DNA of 64,000 nucleotides from the NCBI GenBank assembly GCA_905250025.1, contig CAJNOJ010000195.1, positions 41,720 to 105,719 of the forward strand. The letters are read 5' to 3'. Origin of the DNA: Adineta ricciae. Taxonomy: Eukaryota > Rotifera > Eurotatoria > Adinetida > Adinetidae. A program made the position numbers and the translations under genes. The notes beneath the pieces were generated by a model that was given only the letters and a program-made list of their open reading frames with translations, did not search any database and was not told where the DNA came from. The first letter of the stretch is position 1, and every line of letters begins with the position of its first letter. Shown here one piece after another: positions 38,961 through 49,506 of this stretch.

Positions 38961-41154
38961 CTAGTTGATTTCTTGAAGATTTTGATCGTAATTATCAATC
39001 ACATCAGTCAGTGCTGTACTATACGATGCTGGAAAGTGATCCAACCACATTCTCGGATGAACAATCAATTGAGAAAATTGATCATATGAACTTAGACACG
39101 CACGATAGGAGATTTTACGTGAAAATAATCCGACACGATTCGTTGAATACAAATGAATAATCGTTCCTGGCATAACTAAATGTTGTCGGTCACCAGAACG
39201 ACGAGAAAGAACAAGTTGTGAAACAGCGGGGTCAGGATTTATCGTCACTGTTGTCGTTGTAGGAGATAATAACGAATCATCACTTAGTGTTTGTGTACGA
39301 CCACTCATGGAATGAAATGCTTGTCTTCGTTTGCTCAATGTCTGAACAAGTGTCATGGTCAACACGCTCATTTTATTTCGATTACATTTATCCAACGCAT
39401 CAATAATCCGATCACGTAAATGTTCTAACGAACGTATTGACGCACGTCCAATCATATCGACATCTACAACGTACGAATAGATAAAATCCCGAGTTGCAGA
39501 TGCTAAGTTTTCCGATAAAACTGAGCCGGGCATAGCGATACCATAACAAATTAAATGAGGATAAGTTGACTTGAATAAAATTGAAAGTATAGCAGCGATA
39601 CCAGCACCAAGGGAATAACCACAAATAACTAATTTGTAATCAGGATATTTGAGAAATATATCGATTAAACGTGTTGAGATATCGTCACGAATGTAATTAG
39701 CTGCTGTATGCATACCTACCAACAATGGAAAATAAAGATTTGAAAGATTTTCTCAGAAATCAAAGTTTACCGCTGTGACAATGTCCACTGCCGAATAATT
39801 CAGTGTTCAAAGTATCTTCTACTGCATTAATATCAGTTAAAATATCTGTCGCACTCAGTGTTCCACGAATAGAAACAATGATTGTCTTTTTCTCATTATC
39901 AGCTGCGATGTAAAACGGAGCTAAAGCAACAAAAAGACATTGAAATCTTTCAAAAAGGAGATCTCATCCTACCTCGATGAAGTGCACCAAGGAAATTTGC
40001 ATATAGAATAACAGGTTTTTGTTTCCGTAAAAGATATGTCAATGTACTAAACTGACTTCCACATGGGTCATTTAGACTATCTTGATTTTGACAACAAAGT
40101 GTACAACATCCACACCATGAACAACAAAATCCGATTGTTCTATGTAAATAGGAAAAAAAACCTTTACTGAATTTCTCTGAAATATCCGGCCTTTTATACT
40201 TGAATCGCATGGCAAAGAGAATTCGTGGGAGAAATGTTAATCGATATTGATAGGCCAGAGAAAACCTCGAAAGTAAAAAAAAGATCAATTTAGACAAACC
40301 GAACTTCGAAAACAGGAAAATTTACCATCCAAAAGCAGATTGTGCATAAGAATTATAATAAAGACCTTGTTGAAGTAGTTCTAAAGGTACTGATCGTTCA
40401 ATATCAATTGATCGTTCTTCCAGAACATCTTCTTGTTGTAGAAGTATCAAACCAGCTGCAACATCACTCGGAACCAGATCGAATCTTTCATCGTCAATCA
40501 AATATCTCAATGTCTTAACAATATTCTTTATATCCGACGATTGTCCTCCTATTCACAAAGTAAAAGAATTTCAACGAAATCATTTTGTCGATGAATTTCC
40601 TTACCGTAACCTCTTCCACAACAAAAAATTAATTTGATCCGCATCTCCCATTTTTTCTCCGGACTGACTACACCACTTAGATCAATAAAGAATGCTAAGA
40701 TGATAAACAGAGCAAACGCGACTGTCCAACTCAATGCGATCGACGTAAGAATCGTAGCACGTAAAATCAACGCACATATTTGAAATACTCGTACGATAAT
40801 GACCAGTCCCAAAATATTTATACTAATATCAATTAATACCAGAAGTAAACGAATGTAAATCATCAATGGTATATGACGACGTGGTCGAGTATTTTTCACC
40901 GGTGTTCCTCGAAGACTCGTCAGCAACATAACCGAAGCCAGAATGGTTATTGCTGCATAAACACTTAAAAGTGGATAAAAATATCCAATGTAGAATGACG
41001 ATGGACATGTGGAATCAGGTGATTCATCTTTGAGACGAAAGACAATGAACGTGGCGAGTAGTGGAAGACGAAGTGCAATGTCAATGACACATGGAATTGT
41101 TAAATCATCAGATGAGAAATTAAAACGACGACCAAATAGACGTATGCCGGGCAT
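38961..41154 (-). CDS. DAGLB: Sn1-specific diacylglycerol lipase (DAGL-beta-like)
   Basis: Releases 2-acylglycerol (including 2-AG) from diacylglycerol at the plasma membrane. The start at 41154 gives MPGIRLFGRRFNFSSDDLTI, matching MPGIVVFRRRWSVGSDDLVL of the human enzymes. Four N-terminal hydrophobic helices follow, then DLVPSDVAAGLILLQQ (human DIVPSDIIAGLVLLRQ). A Cys-rich insert (WCGCCTLCC) comes next, then IVSIRGTLSATDILTD and the nucleophile motif VICGYSLGAG (GxSxG; human has H where this has Y). The acid sits in VVDVDMIGRASI and the catalytic His in WLDHFP near the C-terminus. The protein ends soon after (YDQNLQEIN), without the long DAGL-alpha tail, so the beta type fits better. The full catalytic triad is present. 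Confidence 0.92.
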
Positions 41155-41584
41155 TGCGAGAAATATTCTAAAGTGAGTGCAATTTGATATGTTGTCGGTA
41201 TGATAAATATCAACAGAAAAGAAAGAGAATATGTTATTCATCAGAATGATATATTTTTTTTTTCGTTCTCTTGCATATATTCTAGAGAAAACAAACACAC
41301 GGGATGAGTTTTTTTCCTACTTACATCACTTAAAATTTGAAAAGTAAATCATCTAAAAATAAGTCGAGACAATCATTGTGAGTGTAGTTAGGTGAATCAA
41401 TGCACGTGAATCAACTGTTCTTTGCCTCGTGTGACACCCAAACATTCTCTTTCAAAGAATATCGAATACTTTCAATAAATATCTCATATTTATTATGGAA
41501 AATATAAACTAAATATATACATGTATAGACAAGACAAAACATTTTCTGCAACTGAGATTCATCGAAAGAAGAACTCAGTTGGAT
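41155..41584. other. Spacer upstream of DAG lipase
   Basis: 430 bp between two minus-strand genes. It should hold the DAGL promoter and the 3' UTR of the fusion gene to its right. Nothing else is visible. Confidence 0.4.
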
Positions 41585-43481
41585 TTAATTGACTTTTTCT
41601 AAATGTTCCATATCATCCGCTTGAATATGCGAAAACAATTCTTTGCGCAATTGTGTACTCGAAACACCGTTTGTATAAGGCAAGAATTTGATTGGCATTA
41701 ATTCTTCCACGACATGTCGAGATGGAAAATCTGCCATATCATCACCTCGGATATAGACTGCCGTTTCATTTTCTCGTAAATGTACAACACATTTGACGAA
41801 ATTCGACGGATCAGTACCTGCGACACAATAGACTTCATCTGCATATCGTTTCACATTCAACATTCGTGTTTCCGTTCCATCGACAGGGACACGTTTCTTT
41901 AATTTATGAATACTTCGACTGTCATGAACACCAACAATAACTTGACGACCATATTGTCTCATACGTTGAAGAAGAAGACGATGTCCTTCGTGAAATAAAT
42001 CAAAGCAACCGACAGTATAAACTTTATCTGCACGACCATCGATCCAAATACTTGGTAAAGATGCACTACGTTGAAACGAATGTAATGGATCATCGGCATT
42101 GTCAGATGAAGATGTAGAATGGGAATCATCTTCAGAATCGATTGTTTCGGCGATCATTGGATTTGTCATGTTTGCGGAAAATATTGGTGGAGTTTGATCC
42201 TTTGTATGTTTACTTTTTTCATTCTAAAATAACGAAGATTTGTACTTTTTTTCTTATCCCGATCGCTATGATTGTTAACATACTTCTCGTCGTGATGAAT
42301 CCAAAGTCATTGCTCGTTGACGTGTATTTGCATCATTGTTTGAAATCGATGTATTAATAACTGCAATGGATTTTTGAACAGGTATTTGAATTTCTTCGGG
42401 TTGGTCTTGGATGGTCACATTCTTCTTTTCTTTTCTCGACTCTCGTGCTTGTAATTTCTTCGTTAAAGAAATATAAGCTAATCGAATGGTCAATGCCAAG
42501 CAAACAACGCCGAAGATTCCAGCTGAAAAATAAGAGCAAAATCTTCAATTAGACACAGAACTTAACTGAATAATTTCACTTACTCCAATGTTCGAATGGT
42601 GTAGCGTGACCAATGGATAAACATAAAAATGCTAATCCTATTGATTCAAATTTTTCCTTTAACTTTCCTTCCATCACAGCTGCTGTCGAATTCTTATTTG
42701 TTGTTCTAGAAAAATCCAAAATACAACTAATGTCCAATGAATTCAACTGAAATCACATACTTATTTCCAAGAAGAGCAGCATGAAAGTAATCTTGAACAC
42801 GTACAACTCCAATTGCTGTTTCCAATCCAATGACTGTATAGCAAAGAAGTACAAATGCAATTGCCATTAGAGTTGATGTTTGATCGAAATGGGTTTCTTG
42901 AATAATTGTCCATAGACAAAAGACATTGACAATTTTGTCACAGAATGCGTCCATAAAACCACCTAACAACGGATCATCAATGTTATCACCGTAGATACGT
43001 TTATGAACTTTAGCAACAATGCCGTCGATATGATCAAGAAAATCATGAAATAGTATCAATGAACAAGCCAAAGTTGGATAATTACATCTAAATAAAAAAC
43101 GAATTTCATCATAGAATTTCAATGAAACTTCGAACTTACTTCAAACACCAAGCAATTGGGATAATAAGAAGTGTTCGTGAATAAGTAACAACATTTGCAT
43201 TGAATACGGTGAAACTTTTGTTTCCAATTCGAATAACACGTGGAATACGAGACACATAAGGCGACAAATACGCTTGTAACGGTGTGTACATATATAAATC
43301 GTACCAAATAACCAAATGAAACATAATAGATGTGGTAACACGGCTGACAGTTATCAAAAGGTTGATAAACCATTGAATTACGGATAATAATCCTTGAAAG
43401 CCTAAAAGAAAGACATGACAATTTTCATACTACAACTTTAAAACACATACGAAAGTGAATATTTGAAGTTCCAATAGTCAT
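41585..43481 (-). CDS. Fusion of a CDP-alcohol phosphotransferase (ceramide-phosphoethanolamine-synthase-like) and a cytidylyltransferase
   Basis: About 540 aa from ATG 43481 (MTIGTSNIHF). Residues 1-250 are a multi-helix membrane domain. It contains FHDFLDHIDGIVAKVHKR and then DDPLLGGFMDAFCDKI, that is D-x2-DG-x2-A-(K for R)...G-x3-D-x3-D, the CDP-alcohol phosphotransferase motif in the form I associate with insect ceramide phosphoethanolamine synthase. A basic linker follows (KKLQARESRKEKK). The C-terminal 170 residues are a nucleotidyltransferase: KVYTVGCFDLFHEGHRLLLQ (HxGH), IVGVHDSRSIHKLKK, IRGDDMADF and YTNGVSSTQLRKEL. All introns have matching phases; the key joint (SSRRE to NEKSKH across 42203-42287) is phase 0 with good splice sites. 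Such a protein could make CDP-ethanolamine (or a related CDP-alcohol) and pass it to ceramide or another lipid. Substrates are inferred from the family only. Confidence 0.8.
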
Positions 43482-43939
43482 TTCTGTATCTGTCTTCGTT
43501 TTTTATAATGAATTGCAAATGTTTCGAACGAGATCTTATATACTTTCTGTGACTGTTGACTTTACAAGAGGGTTGAAAGACCAACTGTCTAGATAAGAAC
43601 ATTCTACGTAAATATGTCCTAGTTAAAAACGCGTAAATAGGTCAGATTTTTGACACCAATTCTCGAAAGTTTTAAGTTTTAAGTAAGTCATTTCTTACAC
43701 AGCATCTTTTCTCATTCTCTACTATTCGATTCTCTGCTCATTTTCTTTTGAAATTAAATACAACTTAACTCACCCGCATGACAATATCTTCCGTTCAATC
43801 ATGGTGAAAAATTTCTCTAAAAGAAAATTTATATATAAATAGATTTCCGTATGAATTCGAATATGTCATTCATATGAAAGAATTCACTCGATTTACAAGA
43901 CAACAACAAGGATAAAAAGGTATTTGAGAATATTTTCTG
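43482..43939. other. Short intergenic spacer
   Basis: 458 bp separating two minus-strand genes. AT-rich, presumably the promoter of the fusion gene to the left. No feature was recognised. Confidence 0.4.
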
Positions 43940-45497
43940 TCATGTATAAACACGAATGACATCATCGATGCGTTTACGGCAGACTGGACATGGATCTTTG
44001 CGATTGTACAATAATCGTGCACATTCATAACATGTGACGAAATGATTACAAGATCGTATAACGGAATTTCGCGGACGATCCATACAAATTGAGCAATCCA
44101 CATTTTCATTGGCAATTGAGTTGTTATTTCCATTATTTGTGCTATCAACTAAAACAAACCAATACGAAACTTTTTTGTTTGTTTTTCTTTTCTGCGAGGT
44201 TTTACTTAATTCACTGCGATTTCCATTGTGACTCGTGCGATGAGTAGAGGAAGTTAATTCGGGTAATGTTCGACCGCGAACAACCATAATGCCACTACTT
44301 TTTTTCAATTGTTCAATTCGAGCTAAATGAATCATTTCCGAAGATTAGTTGAATGAGTCAATGAAAACCTTTTCGTCTTGCTTCACGTTGCTCTTCGTCA
44401 AGAATTAACGGATCCATTGATGAACGAAAGTACAAAACTTTATCCATTTGTTCCAATAGTTTTCTCACTGGAAAACAAAATAAAATTTTCTGCGAATTTA
44501 TGAATAACATTTCATACCGGCACTGATTGTTTGCGTACTTGTTGATTTACTTGGATTGAGTTCAACTTCAGGCACATAATAAACAGGAAAAAGAAATCGT
44601 GCTCCGACAAAACTCTACATAGAACATTGGATCTTTATTTTAAACTGACTTCGAGATGAACTAACCTCTTTATGAGAAAGATTTTCCGAAATCTTGTCTA
44701 AATCTAATCTCATTGTATTTGAACATATGATGACGTTTGCTGGAGCAAATTGGGCGGCTTCTTGAAAGAAAAAGTAGAACATTCTCTTGCATCTGACCTA
44801 GTTTTTCGTTTCTTTAGAATTCTAAAGAACGACACTCGAAAGATACTCTTTTCATTTTGTTCGCAAAAACCAGCTCTGATGATAAAAATACCCATCGTTT
44901 TTTTCCTTTCGTTCGAACTACACTAAAATGGCCTGAAAAGTGTGTCATTCTGCAGGTAAGTGAAATGACAATGCTCTTTTTTTCTACTCAAACATCCAAA
45001 GCAATCTGCTTACTTTCGATTAGCGATTGTTTGATTTCCATATTTTCAATAACACATTCAAAAACGAACTCCACGTCTTTCACCGCATCTTCCAGTCGAT
45101 TCAAACACAAGATTTGCCCCTGAAGAAGTCAAATCGAACAACAATGATATTTCGTTCGCAAACAGGAATGTGGATAACGCTGGAAACGATAGCGGGGGCA
45201 CTAACTCGTCTTCGAACTTTTTTAGAACCATTCGTTGACACTCACTAAAAATTTCGGCGATTCAATCAATCCATCGCGATACAATTGATCTTCATCATGA
45301 TGAATACGCTCACAAGCACTGTCCAGTTGTTTTAAATCACTATCGAAAATCTTTACAACGTGACCATAATAGGCGAAATTGCCTATGCAGAAGAAAGAAC
45401 AATGAAAATGAGAAAGGCACAGACATTGAAAGCGGAGATAGAAACCTGCGATTTTCAAACCCATCGTTCCACAACCCAAAACAGCAATTCGAACCAT
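43940..45497 (-). CDS. 3-hydroxyacyl-CoA dehydrogenase NAD-binding domain fused to a C-terminal RING finger
   Basis: About 300 aa. It begins MVRIAVLGCGTMGLKIAGNF, a Rossmann GxGxxG start, and continues DVEFVFECVIENMEIKQSLI, IICSNTMRLDLDKIS and SFVGARFLFPVYYVPEVELN. These align in order with the NAD domain of 3-hydroxyacyl-CoA dehydrogenases (human VVEAIVENLKVKNELF, FASNTSSL, FAGLHFFNPVPVMKLVEV). The usual catalytic His in GLHFFNPV is Arg here, so dehydrogenase activity is doubtful. The second dehydrogenase domain is absent. After a helical linker (EEQREARRKARIEQLKK) comes a C3HC4 RING: CSICMDRP, CNHFVTCYECARLL, CPVCRKRI. The RING is of the type found at the end of IAP and MUL1 proteins. Exons join with consistent phases throughout (phase 1 at the linker joint). 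Likely an E3 ligase with a dinucleotide- or acyl-CoA-binding regulatory domain; this is inferred. Confidence 0.8.
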
Positions 45498-45937
45498 TCC
45501 GAGATAATTTATCTGTAAAAAGTCATCTTTTTATATATATGTACAGAATATGAATCTCGAAGAGTTATTTGTGCTTTTGTTTTACTCATCCTCTCTAGCT
45601 AATTTGATATTTAGCCGGACGGACACAGAAAAAACGAAGAGAAATAGAGAATTACATGAAAAAAGATAACAAGCAAAAAAGAAAAAAAAGGAAACAATTG
45701 TTTCGTCTGTCTTATATGTCTTTGTCTTGTTTGTTTTTAATAATAAATCCATCATCATAGCAATACAAATACAAGAAGAAGTAATACAACAAAGAAAAAG
45801 AGAAACATGCACAAAAGAGAAAGAAAAACGACAGTAGAATTCGATTGAATTTCTCTTCTCTGGTTTTTATTTCTTCAAATACACATTTATATTAGAAAGG
45901 ATATATGTTAAATATATATCACACATGATTGACACTA
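45498..45937. other. Spacer between the RING fusion and the CLK kinase
   Basis: 440 bp rich in poly-A/poly-T tracts. It holds the promoter of the RING fusion and the 3' UTR of the kinase. No feature was recognised. Confidence 0.4.
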
Positions 45938-48464
45938 TCAAGATTTGGAAGATGTATTGGCGCATGGAGAGAGATCGCGAATACGCTGTTCTGCTAAAAA
46001 ACGTTCGAAGAATGGATGACGAAGTGCATCAACTAGAGTTATTCGTCGTTTTGGATCATATTCGAGCATTTTTTCAATTATGTCAAATAGTTGTTGATGA
46101 TCTTGTTCATCACCCATCATATAACGCTAAAAGATGAGGCAATGAATAGTAAAGATGAATTTCCAATGTGAATCTTACTCTTAGTGGTTTACAATTATCG
46201 CGTACATAACGACCAGCTGAACTACGTTCATCCCAATCCAGTCGACCATGATAGAAATATTTTGTTTTCCTACAAAAAACCGTTTCTCGAAACTTTTTGT
46301 CAGTATGTTCCTCTTACTTTGATTGTTTTGCCATTCGATAAGGAATAGAACCCAGAATTCGTTCCATCATAGCTAAATGTTCTTTATTATCATGTGTCTA
46401 AAATGAACTTTATTAGAATCTTTTGCATTTCTCCACAATGCACTCACTTGAAAAAGTGTAAAACCAAGATAAAGTTCGAAAATAATACAACCAATACTCC
46501 AAACATCACATGGCTGCGACCATCCTAATTCGAGAATAACTTCTGGTGCCCGATAATGTCGAGTTGAAACAATCGTTGAATGATGTTCCCAATCGAATGT
46601 CGCCGAACCAAAATCGATCACTTTGATATCTGTACGACGTACTACACGTTCATCTCTTCGTTTCCGATGATTATACACCACATTATAATCCGAATTCACA
46701 AAAAGAATGTTTTCAGGCTAAAAGATTTTCACGCATGTACAACTTCGATCAACAAAACTTAACTATTCTTACTTTTAAATCAGTATGTGTCAAGGCAATT
46801 TCGTGAAGAAATTTCACAGCAAGACACAATTGATACGAGATATGACGAACTTGATCAATTGGATATGGGATATAATTATTTTCTTTTAAAAAATCAAATA
46901 CACTTAAGCCTAACATATCAAAAGCAATACACATGTGACCATAATAATCAAATGAATCAAGTAATGCAACACATAAACTAAACAAATGCACAATATGAAA
47001 TCCTTTTGATTATTGTTCAAATGAATTCGACTTACTTAACACCATCGGGATCTTTTTCATTGATTGTTTTAAGTACATTGATTTCTAACCGGGCCGCTTC
47101 ACGATATTTGTCCACATTTTTGATAATTTTCAATGCTAAACGTGTATTAGCATCACTAAAACAAAACAAAAAGTCAGCACATATATCTCATTTCATACGC
47201 GAATCTTTTCTTACCTACGAAGATCACGAATTTCCACGACTTTTCCAAATGTTCCTTCGCCGAGTGTTCGTCGAATTTCATCTAATTAAAAACAAACATG
47301 TAATTATCCTTTTGTCCAATTCTCATCCAACTCGTCGATCTCAATCGAATGTCTCCAAACGAATTCAAACATCAACTATATTAAGTTATAAATCAATGAA
47401 TACGTTCTGTTTGCCTATGCATAGATAGAGCTATCAGATCAAAACAAATGTCTGTACTATTATCTCGTAGAACGACTCTCGTTCATCAATTACAATTTTC
47501 ATATTTCAACTCAACTCAATTAGCGTATATTTGCTAGAGGCTATCAATCAATATATCTTGTTTAGATGTAAACATTTCAGTGAAGAATTCGTTCAACTTA
47601 CATTGATGATGGAGAACATCACCTAGAAAGAAAAACAAGCCAAAGTTTTTTAATCTTTTTTTTCAATGAAATAATATACCTGGAACATAGATTAAATGTC
47701 CTTCATCGTCATCACGAATATTGACATGGCCCGAGTCGCTTTTGTCTCGTAGACTCTACATATAAAGACATAATTGTCATTTTCTCAGACAGATTATTTA
47801 ATACTCTTACAAATGAACATTCACACGCACATCATACTTACTTTCACTTAATGCCTCTCCTTCAGGGAAAAGAATCGGATCAGTATTACATCATCTTACT
47901 TTACTAATAGGAGTGAAGAAGAAGAACAAGAACAAGAAGAGAAACAAATCGGTATGAATTACATAAGTATATAGTACGCCTTTTTATAATAAGGATCTGC
48001 TTCGTTGGTTTTTAATATAAGTTAAATGTAAAGAAGGTCAAACATCTCCACACGTGTCGAGCTTTTGAATCAATAAATGACACATACAACAACTTAAATA
48101 CGTGTACGTGTTAGTTGCGCTGTTCATCGTGTAGAGCTTAGCTTGTCCTTACCTCGACGGTAAGGGTTGATGATGGAATTGGATTAAGTACGGGTGGTGT
48201 TTTTCCTTGATTGGATGTCTGACAAGTTTTCGGATGTATTGAAGAGAGATATTGTCGGTGAATATAATATTCATGAGTGGTATTTATTGAGATATTCGAT
48301 TTACTTGATGAACTAGTTGTTGCTATCGATGTGTTAGAAGAATGATGTGGTGATGGTGGTAGGGGAGGGGCAAGATAATATCTCGGGGATGGTTCAGTTT
48401 GTTGTTGTGGTTGAACATCTTTCAATACAACTCGAAGACCGCTGTTGAATTGAATAAGTCGCAT
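45938..48464 (-). CDS. CLK: LAMMER dual-specificity kinase (CLK family)
   Basis: Phosphorylates SR splicing factors in the nucleus. Exons to the left of 47755 give [19 protein letters not shown], the glycine loop [14 protein letters not shown], the VAIK-type lysine in [32 protein letters not shown], and HTDLK at the catalytic loop. Then follow [34 protein letters not shown] and the family signature [20 protein letters not shown]. The stop is at 45938. The N-terminus is less clear. The exon at 48153-48464 ([18 protein letters not shown]...STLTVE) ends in phase 0 and fits the phase-0 acceptor at 47755. It lacks the RS repeats usual in CLKs. A non-coding 5' exon with a good donor sits near 47866. 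See the Ser-rich block at 49507-51929 for another possible N-terminus. Confidence 0.88.
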
Positions 48465-49506
48465 GTTGTTTGAAGAAACTTCGTTCAGATGATATTAAAT
48501 CATATTTTCTTCAAGGAAATATCCATTTCTCAGCGTTTCTTTTCTTCTTTGAAATATTACCTTCAGGAACCCAGAGAATGATACATTGATATATATATAT
48601 ACATACACGTATATATATATTTATATGTATAATATCGATTTGAAAAGAATGAGTATAATAGTTGAATGTATGAGTATATGTTGTACGTTTCTTCGCCGAT
48701 ATGGATATGAAGAGAATATATGGGGATGTATGTGTATATGTATGTGAGCGAATAACAATCTTTGTCTTTCCTCTTCTTTTCTTCCGCCACCAAAACTTTA
48801 GTCGAAGGTCGTCGTCAGTTTGCTTGCTCGAAAATTATTAATCAATTCGACCAAGTGACCACTTCTATTTCAATATGTGTTCGTTCTCTCGCTCTCTTTT
48901 TCTTTATTTTTTCCTCCTCTTCTTCTTCTTCTTTTTCTTTATCATTTGTCTATTAGAGTTCATGCGCACAGTGTCCGTCATCTTTCTCTTTTCGACTGAT
49001 CATCTGGACGACAGAGAAAGGGCAGCAGTAATAACAGCAACAGCACCCATAGCTTCTTTTTCTTTTCTTCCTTCCTCTTTTTTTCTCCCTCTTTTCAGAA
49101 TATTGAAACTATACTAGTGCTGCGTCTATGATGGCTGCTGTAGCTGCGACTAATACTATTCTACTTTTACTTAGCAAACAATTTTAAATGTGAGAATATC
49201 CAAGTAAACGAGGAAGAAGTAGGATTAAATTGACCATTGACTATTTCACATTGCTCTATGAATGTATTCGAGTATATGCCGTACTCATGATAGTCTTATG
49301 TTGCATAAGAAGAAGACAAAAAAACGCTATGAGGTCAATTTCCGTTTTTTTTTTGTATATATACATATACACGCGCTTGACACGACATATCAAGGTGTCA
49401 TTAACCTCGGTTGTTCGCTGGCGTACATATGTATCAAGATAATGTTCTTGTATATTCAGAAATAATCGAAATCTAATGATCAATAAATGAAAATCCAAGG
49501 ACTTAC
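48465..49506. other. Low-complexity non-coding stretch
   Basis: Contains a (TA)-rich segment near 48585-48640 and polypyrimidine tracts near 48880-48950 and 49060-49100. Open frames here are made of such repeats. It probably works as an intron or promoter region of the CLK locus. Confidence 0.45.

Noticed and set aside
48563-48793. Tyr/Ile-rich minus-strand frame (YIYTYIPIYSLHIHIGEE)
   Set aside because: It is the translation of a TA/TATG simple repeat, not a protein.
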